Below, one piece after another: positions 60,019 to 64,000 of a stretch of 64,000 bases of DNA. This DNA comes from Streptomyces sp. JJ38 (lineage in GTDB: Bacteria; Actinomycetota; Actinomycetes; Streptomycetales; Streptomycetaceae), in the NCBI RefSeq assembly GCF_019303475.1, contig NZ_JABLSI010000019.1, positions 62,001 to 126,000 on the forward strand, in the 5' to 3' direction. The notes beneath the pieces were generated by a model. It did not search any database, was not told the DNA's origin, and worked only from the letters and a program-made list of their open reading frames with translations. Each line of letters starts with the position of its first letter. The first letter of the stretch is position 1. Position numbers and translations under genes: made by a program.

Positions 60019-61980
60019 TCAGTCCTCGCTGGCCGCGCTCGGCAGCTTCGACTGGATGAGCTGCATGACCGAGGGGTCGGTCAGCGTGGTGGTGTCGCCC
60101 AGGTCGCGGTCCTCCGCGATGTCCCGCAGGAGCCGCCGCATGATCTTCCCGGAGCGGGTCTTCGGCAGCTCGCCGACGGCCATGATGCGCTTCGGCTTGG
60201 CGATCGGGCCGAGCTCGTGGGCCACGTGGGCCCGCAGCTCGCCGACGAGGCCCTCGCTCTCGGCCGCCGAGCCGCGCAGGATGACGAACGCGCAGATGGC
60301 CTGCGTCGTCTGCGGGTCGGTGGCCCCGACGACGGCGGCCTCGGCCACGGCGGGGTGCGAGACGAGTGCCGACTCCACCTCGGTGGTGGAGATGTTGTGC
60401 CCGGACACGAGCATGACGTCGTCCACCCGGCCCAGCAGCCAGATGTCGCCGTCCTCGTCCTTCTTCGCGCCGTCGCCCGCGAAGTAGCGGTTCTCGAAGC
60501 GGGACCAGTAGGTGTCCAGGTAGCGCTGGTCGTCGCCCCAGATGGTGCGCAGCATCGACGGCCACGGCTCGGTCAGCACGAGGTAGCCGCCGCTGCCGTC
60601 GGGCACCTCGGCCGCCTCGTCGTCCACGACCGTCGCCGCGATGCCCGGCAGCGGCACCTGGGCGGATCCCGGCTTCGTGGCGGTGACCCCGGGGAGCGGG
60701 CTGATCATCATGCTGCCCGTCTCCGTCTGCCACCACGTGTCCACGATCGGCGTGCGGCCGGCGCCGATGTGCTCGCGGTACCAGATCCAGGCCTCCGGGT
60801 TGATCGGCTCGCCGACCGAGCCGAGGATGCGGAGCGAGGACAGGTCGAACTTGGCCGGGATGTCGTCGCCCCACTTCATGCAGGCGCGGATCGCCGTGGG
60901 AGCCGTGTAGAAGATCGTGACGCCGTACTTCTGCACGATCTCCCACCAGCGGCCCTTGTGCGGGGAGTCGGGGGTGCCCTCGTACATCACCTGCGTGGCG
61001 CCGTTCGCCAGCGGGCCGTACACGATGTAGGAGTGGCCCGTCACCCAGCCGATGTCGGCGGTGCACCAGAAGACGTCGGTCTCGGGCTTGAGGTCGAACA
61101 CCGCGTGGTGGGTGTAGGCCGTCTGGGTGAGGTAGCCGCCGCTGGTGTGCAGGATGCCCTTCGGCTTCCCCGTGGTGCCGGAGGTGTAGAGGATGAACAG
61201 CGGCTGCTCGGCGTTGAACGGCTGGGGCGTGTGCTGCTCGCTCTGCCCGTCCACCAGCTCGTGCCACCACAGGTCGCGTCCCTCGGTCCAGCCGACGTCC
61301 TGGCCGGTGCGGCGGACCACGACGACCCGCTCGACGCCCTCCGTGCCGGGGCGCGTCAGCGCCTCGTCCACGGCGGGCTTCAGCGCGCTGGCCGCGCCCT
61401 TGCGGTAGCCGCCGTCGGAGGTGATGACGACGCGGGCGTCGGCGTCCTGGATGCGGGTGGCCAGCGCGTCGGCGGAGAAGCCGCCGAACACGACGGAATG
61501 CGGTGCGCCGATGCGGGCGCAGGCCAGCATCGCGTACACGGCCTCCGGGATCATCGGCAGGTAGACGGCCACCCGGTCGCCCGCGCGCACGCCGAGCTCG
61601 GTGAGCGCGTTGGCCGCCTTGGAGACCTCGCGCTGGAGCTCGGCGTAGGTGATCGCGCGGCTGTCCCCGGGCTCGCCCTCGAAGTGGATGGCGACGCGCT
61701 CCCCGTGCCCGGCCTCCACGTGCCGGTCCACGCAGTTGTAGGCGACGTTGAGCTCGCCGTCCTTGAACCACTTCGCGAACGGCGGGTTCGACCAGTCGAG
61801 CGTCTCGGTCGGCTCGGTGGCCCAGCTCAGCCTGCGGGCCTGCTCCGCCCAGAACCCCAGCCGGTCGCGCCGCGCCTGCTCGTAGGCCTCTGCGGTCACG
61901 TTCGCGGCTGCGGCCAGCTCGGCCGGGGGCTCGAATCGGCGCCTCTCGTGGAGCAGATTCGCCAGGCTCTCGTTGCTCAC
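60019..61980 (-). CDS. acsA: Acetyl-CoA synthetase
   Basis: 653 residues from the GTG at 61980, chosen for GGGAGA seven bases upstream; an ATG-less extension to 62022 is open. AMP-binding motifs: LFILYTSGTTGKPKGILHTS, then VDTWWQTETGSMM and DDVMLVSGHNISTTEVESAL. The C-terminal PKTRSGKIMRRLLRDIA contains the Lys that is acetylated to switch the enzyme off. Makes acetyl-CoA from acetate, ATP and CoA. Confidence 0.96.
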   Translation of the reverse strand: MSNESLANLLHERRRFEPPAELAAAANVTAEAYEQARRDRLGFWAEQARRLSWATEPTETLDWSNPPFAKWFKDGELNVAYNCVDRHVEAGHGERVAIHFEGEPGDSRAITYAELQREVSKAANALTELGVRAGDRVAVYLPMIPEAVYAMLACARIGAPHSVVFGGFSADALATRIQDADARVVITSDGGYRKGAASALKPAVDEALTRPGTEGVERVVVVRRTGQDVGWTEGRDLWWHELVDGQSEQHTPQPFNAEQPLFILYTSGTTGKPKGILHTSGGYLTQTAYTHHAVFDLKPETDVFWCTADIGWVTGHSYIVYGPLANGATQVMYEGTPDSPHKGRWWEIVQKYGVTIFYTAPTAIRACMKWGDDIPAKFDLSSLRILGSVGEPINPEAWIWYREHIGAGRTPIVDTWWQTETGSMMISPLPGVTATKPGSAQVPLPGIAATVVDDEAAEVPDGSGGYLVLTEPWPSMLRTIWGDDQRYLDTYWSRFENRYFAGDGAKKDEDGDIWLLGRVDDVMLVSGHNISTTEVESALVSHPAVAEAAVVGATDPQTTQAICAFVILRGSAAESEGLVGELRAHVAHELGPIAKPKRIMAVGELPKTRSGKIMRRLLRDIAEDRDLGDTTTLTDPSVMQLIQSKLPSAASED

Positions 61981-62152
61981 GGCATCTCCCTTTCCCGGGG
62001 TGTGCGCTGTGTCCCAGCTCATACCTCAGCAGGTGGCCAGGTGGTGTGACAAGGGTTTCCCGGAAATTGGTTTAGACCTCTTGCGCCAAGTGGTCGAGCG
62101 GCCCGGCCGAACGGTCCGCGGACGGTCGCCCGGCGGCGTGAGGGCGGCCTCT

Positions 62153-64000
62153 TCACTCCGCCCGCACCGGCGTGAAGACCGCCGCCCGCCCCGTCGTGCC
62201 GTCCGTCGCGTCCAGTACGTAGGCCTGGGCGTCGCCGACGTGGAAGTACATGCCGTGCAGCTCCAGCGCCCCCTCGGCGACGCGCTGCGCCACGCACGCG
62301 TGGGCTCGCAGGTGGTGGAGCTGCTGGACGATGTTGGTGAGGCACAGCGACTCCAGCTCGTCCGCCACGGGCCGGTCCGCCAGGCGCGGTGCCGAACCGT
62401 TCTGCGCGGCCAGCCGCTCCAGACTCGGCTGCCCGTGCCGCAGCCAGTGCGCGAGCGCGCCGGGCGGCGTGTCGGCGTCCTCGGCGGTGGCGCCGGTGTG
62501 GAGCGCCTGCATGGCTCCGCAGCCGGAGTGCCCGCAGACGGTGATGGCCCCGACGCGGAGCACGTGGACCGCGTACTCCAGGGCGGCGGCCACCGAGTGA
62601 TCCCCGGCCGCGCCCTGGGCCGCGGTTCCGGGCAGCGGAACGAGGTTGCCGATGTTCCGCACGGTGAACAGGTCACCCGGACCGCTGGACGTGATCATGC
62701 TGGTGACCAGACGGGAGTCGGCGCAGGTCAGGAACAGTTGGGAGGGGCGCTGTCCGTCCCGGGCCAGCCGGGCCAGCTCCGCTCGGACGAGTGGGGCGGT
62801 CGTCCGCTGGAAGTTGCGCACGCCGCCCAGCAGCTGCCCGTGCCGCTTGGGCGGGCCTCCCGCGCCCGGGTGCTCCGGGCCGGGGCGGGTGCACTGATGG
62901 TTGCGCCACGGCGTCCACGGTGTGCAGTGGTGGGTGGCGGACGGCTCGGCGATCCGGGCCCCGGCACGGCCGGCGATCTCCACCGTTCCGCCGTGCGCCT
63001 CGTGGCTCGCCCGCCAGTCCTGCAGGGCCTCGTAGGCGGCGTGGTCCATGAACGAGCCGTCGAGCTCTACCCGGACGTCGGCGCCCGGCGGTACCTGGGC
63101 CAGCGTCCGGCTCAGCCGGGGCACGGCGAGGAACGTCAGCTGGCCCCGGACGGTGATCAGGTGCGTCCGGCCGGGCTCCTCGCCCCGGCAGCCGCGCGTG
63201 GCACCGCACGCGCCGCTTCCGTCCCCGCCCCGTTCGCCGTCGCGGCCTGCGTCCGCGTCGTCGCCGTGGGCCGCGTCGCCGTGGGCCGCGTCGCCGTGGG
63301 CCGCGTCGCCGAGGGCCGCGTCGCCGTGGGCCGCGTCGCCAAGGGCCGCGTCGCCCCGGGCTGCGTCGCCCCGGGCCGGGTCCTCCGGGACGCCGGGGCC
63401 GGAGTGGATGATCCGCGTGCGCGTCAGCCGGTGGAGGGCGACGCCGACGGCCACGGCGATGCCGATACCCACCCCCTCGAGGACGCCGAGAAGCGCCACC
63501 CCCGCCACGGTGGGGAGGTAGACGACGACCTCCCGGTGCCGGGTGACGGTCCGCAGATGCGTGATGTTCACCATCTGCACACCGACGACCATGACCAGCG
63601 CGGCCAGCGAGGCGAGCGGGATCGGCTCCAGCAGCCCGCCCAGGAACGCTGCGGCCAGGGCGATCCAGCAGCCGTGCAGGATGGTGGAGTTGCGGCTGAC
63701 GGCACCGGCCTGGATGTTGGCCGTGCTGCGCACGGCGACGCCGGCGATCGGCAGCCCGCCGAGGGACCCGGAGACGATGTTGGCCGCACCCTGGCCGCGC
63801 AGCTCCCGGTCGAGATCGGCGCGGGGCAGGGGGCGCTCGCCGGTGCGCCGGACGCGCGCGGTGGCCAGCTTGTCGGCGGCGCAGGCCGAGAGCAGTGAGG
63901 CGACGCTCCCCACGAGGGTGACGGTGAGGACCGCCGCGAGCAGGCCGAGCACCGGACCCTGCGGCAGCTCGGGCAGGGCGTGGCTGCGCCAGGACGGCAG
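62153..64000 (-). CDS. SulP transporter-carbonic anhydrase fusion (start beyond right edge)
   Basis: At least 615 residues; the gene continues past base 64000. Visible order: end of the SulP membrane domain (AANIVSGSLGGLPIAGVAVR, then helices LAALVMVVGVQMV and VVYLPTVAGVALLGVLEGVG), a linker with a tandem GDAA repeat, a STAS domain (HLITVRGQLTFLAVPRLSRT), and a beta-carbonic anhydrase: CADSRLV (Cys, Asp, Arg) and VCGHSGCGAMQALH (zinc His and Cys). It should move bicarbonate coupled to CO2 hydration. Fusions of this type are common in Streptomyces. No start can be given. Confidence 0.92.
   Translation of the reverse strand: MPSWRSHALPELPQGPVLGLLAAVLTVTLVGSVASLLSACAADKLATARVRRTGERPLPRADLDRELRGQGAANIVSGSLGGLPIAGVAVRSTANIQAGAVSRNSTILHGCWIALAAAFLGGLLEPIPLASLAALVMVVGVQMVNITHLRTVTRHREVVVYLPTVAGVALLGVLEGVGIGIAVAVGVALHRLTRTRIIHSGPGVPEDPARGDAARGDAALGDAAHGDAALGDAAHGDAAHGDAAHGDDADAGRDGERGGDGSGACGATRGCRGEEPGRTHLITVRGQLTFLAVPRLSRTLAQVPPGADVRVELDGSFMDHAAYEALQDWRASHEAHGGTVEIAGRAGARIAEPSATHHCTPWTPWRNHQCTRPGPEHPGAGGPPKRHGQLLGGVRNFQRTTAPLVRAELARLARDGQRPSQLFLTCADSRLVTSMITSSGPGDLFTVRNIGNLVPLPGTAAQGAAGDHSVAAALEYAVHVLRVGAITVCGHSGCGAMQALHTGATAEDADTPPGALAHWLRHGQPSLERLAAQNGSAPRLADRPVADELESLCLTNIVQQLHHLRAHACVAQRVAEGALELHGMYFHVGDAQAYVLDATDGTTGRAAVFTPVRAE
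63261..63380 (-). repeat. Eight tandem 15-bp repeats in the SulP-carbonic anhydrase linker
   Basis: Unit TCGCCGTGGGCCGCG repeated eight times without gaps, with changes mostly at positions 6-7. It keeps the frame and encodes an acidic 5-residue repeat GDAAx (x is H, L or R) between the membrane and STAS domains. Copy number is likely to vary between strains. Confidence 0.9.

Noticed and set aside
63261-63380. CRISPR array
   Set aside because: Repeats are contiguous 15-bp units with no spacers and lie inside a coding frame; no cas genes are in the window.

Overview
The window is high-GC actinobacterial DNA, almost certainly from a Streptomyces chromosome. The right third holds genes in a typical Streptomyces arrangement (a 224-residue Crp with its usual short start, nth, a MarP-type protease, acetyl-CoA synthetase, a SulP-carbonic anhydrase fusion). 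GTG starts are frequent and many genes overlap by ATGA or GTGA.

Three blocks can be separated. (1) Positions 1-4345 are accessory DNA: a RibD-like deaminase cut by the left edge, a lower-GC coupled pair (a DUF4365 nuclease-like protein and an unknown partner), and a GntR regulator divergent from four small genes of the kind found at one end of Streptomyces integrative elements. (2) Positions 4346-41041 are bounded by a perfect 45-bp direct repeat identical to the 3' part of a tRNA-Pro (anticodon loop to discriminator). I read this as a 36.7-kb integrated mobilizable element. Neither copy has the 5' half of the tRNA, so the intact tRNA should lie left of the window and this element appears to sit in tandem with another. 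(3) Positions 41042-64000 look like ordinary chromosome.

Inside the element, left to right: a truncated DUF4365 gene, an APH-family kinase, an IS5-family insertion, a tyrosine integrase with an inserted LacI-type helix-turn-helix, an excisionase, decayed regulator and ParB remnants, a replication module (winged-helix protein plus DnaC-like loader), a membrane protein, and MobC plus a relaxase. No TraB/FtsK translocase is seen, so transfer would need a helper. Next come scattered accessory genes (ARMT1-like phosphatase, anti-sigma-type ATPase, nucleotidyltransferase, PPC-domain protein, asparaginase).

A tightly overlapping operon at 21.8-30.8 kb follows, divergent from a zinc-ribbon/XRE regulator. 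It encodes a thymidylate-kinase-like protein, a PEP-mutase-family enzyme with an altered active site, a Nudix protein with a degenerate box, a TylF-type methyltransferase, a 2-hydroxyacid dehydrogenase-like protein, a nucleotidyltransferase, a radical SAM/SPASM protein with an unassigned C-terminal domain, a 2OG-Fe(II) oxygenase, a 53-residue peptide followed at once by a strong hairpin, and an HExxH-type peptide hydroxylase-like protein. This looks like a ribosomal-peptide pathway joined to small-molecule genes, and I do not recognise it as a described system.

The right end of the element is a defence island: a decayed Eco29kI-like endonuclease inserted in a broken serine-hydrolase gene, its likely partner cytosine methyltransferase, a Vsr-type nuclease, a MORC-like GHKL ATPase, a nuclease-helicase fusion, an unknown protein and a sigma-region-4-like protein.

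The chromosomal block carries a MerR-SDR divergon with a nearly leaderless promoter, a three-subunit molybdenum hydroxylase with a MarR regulator, a PhzF protein, a GlxA-type regulator with a PfpI partner, two Nudix hydrolases, a metallo-beta-lactamase-fold hydrolase, crp, nth, marP-like, an epoxide-hydrolase-like enzyme, acsA and the SulP-carbonic anhydrase fusion cut by the right edge.
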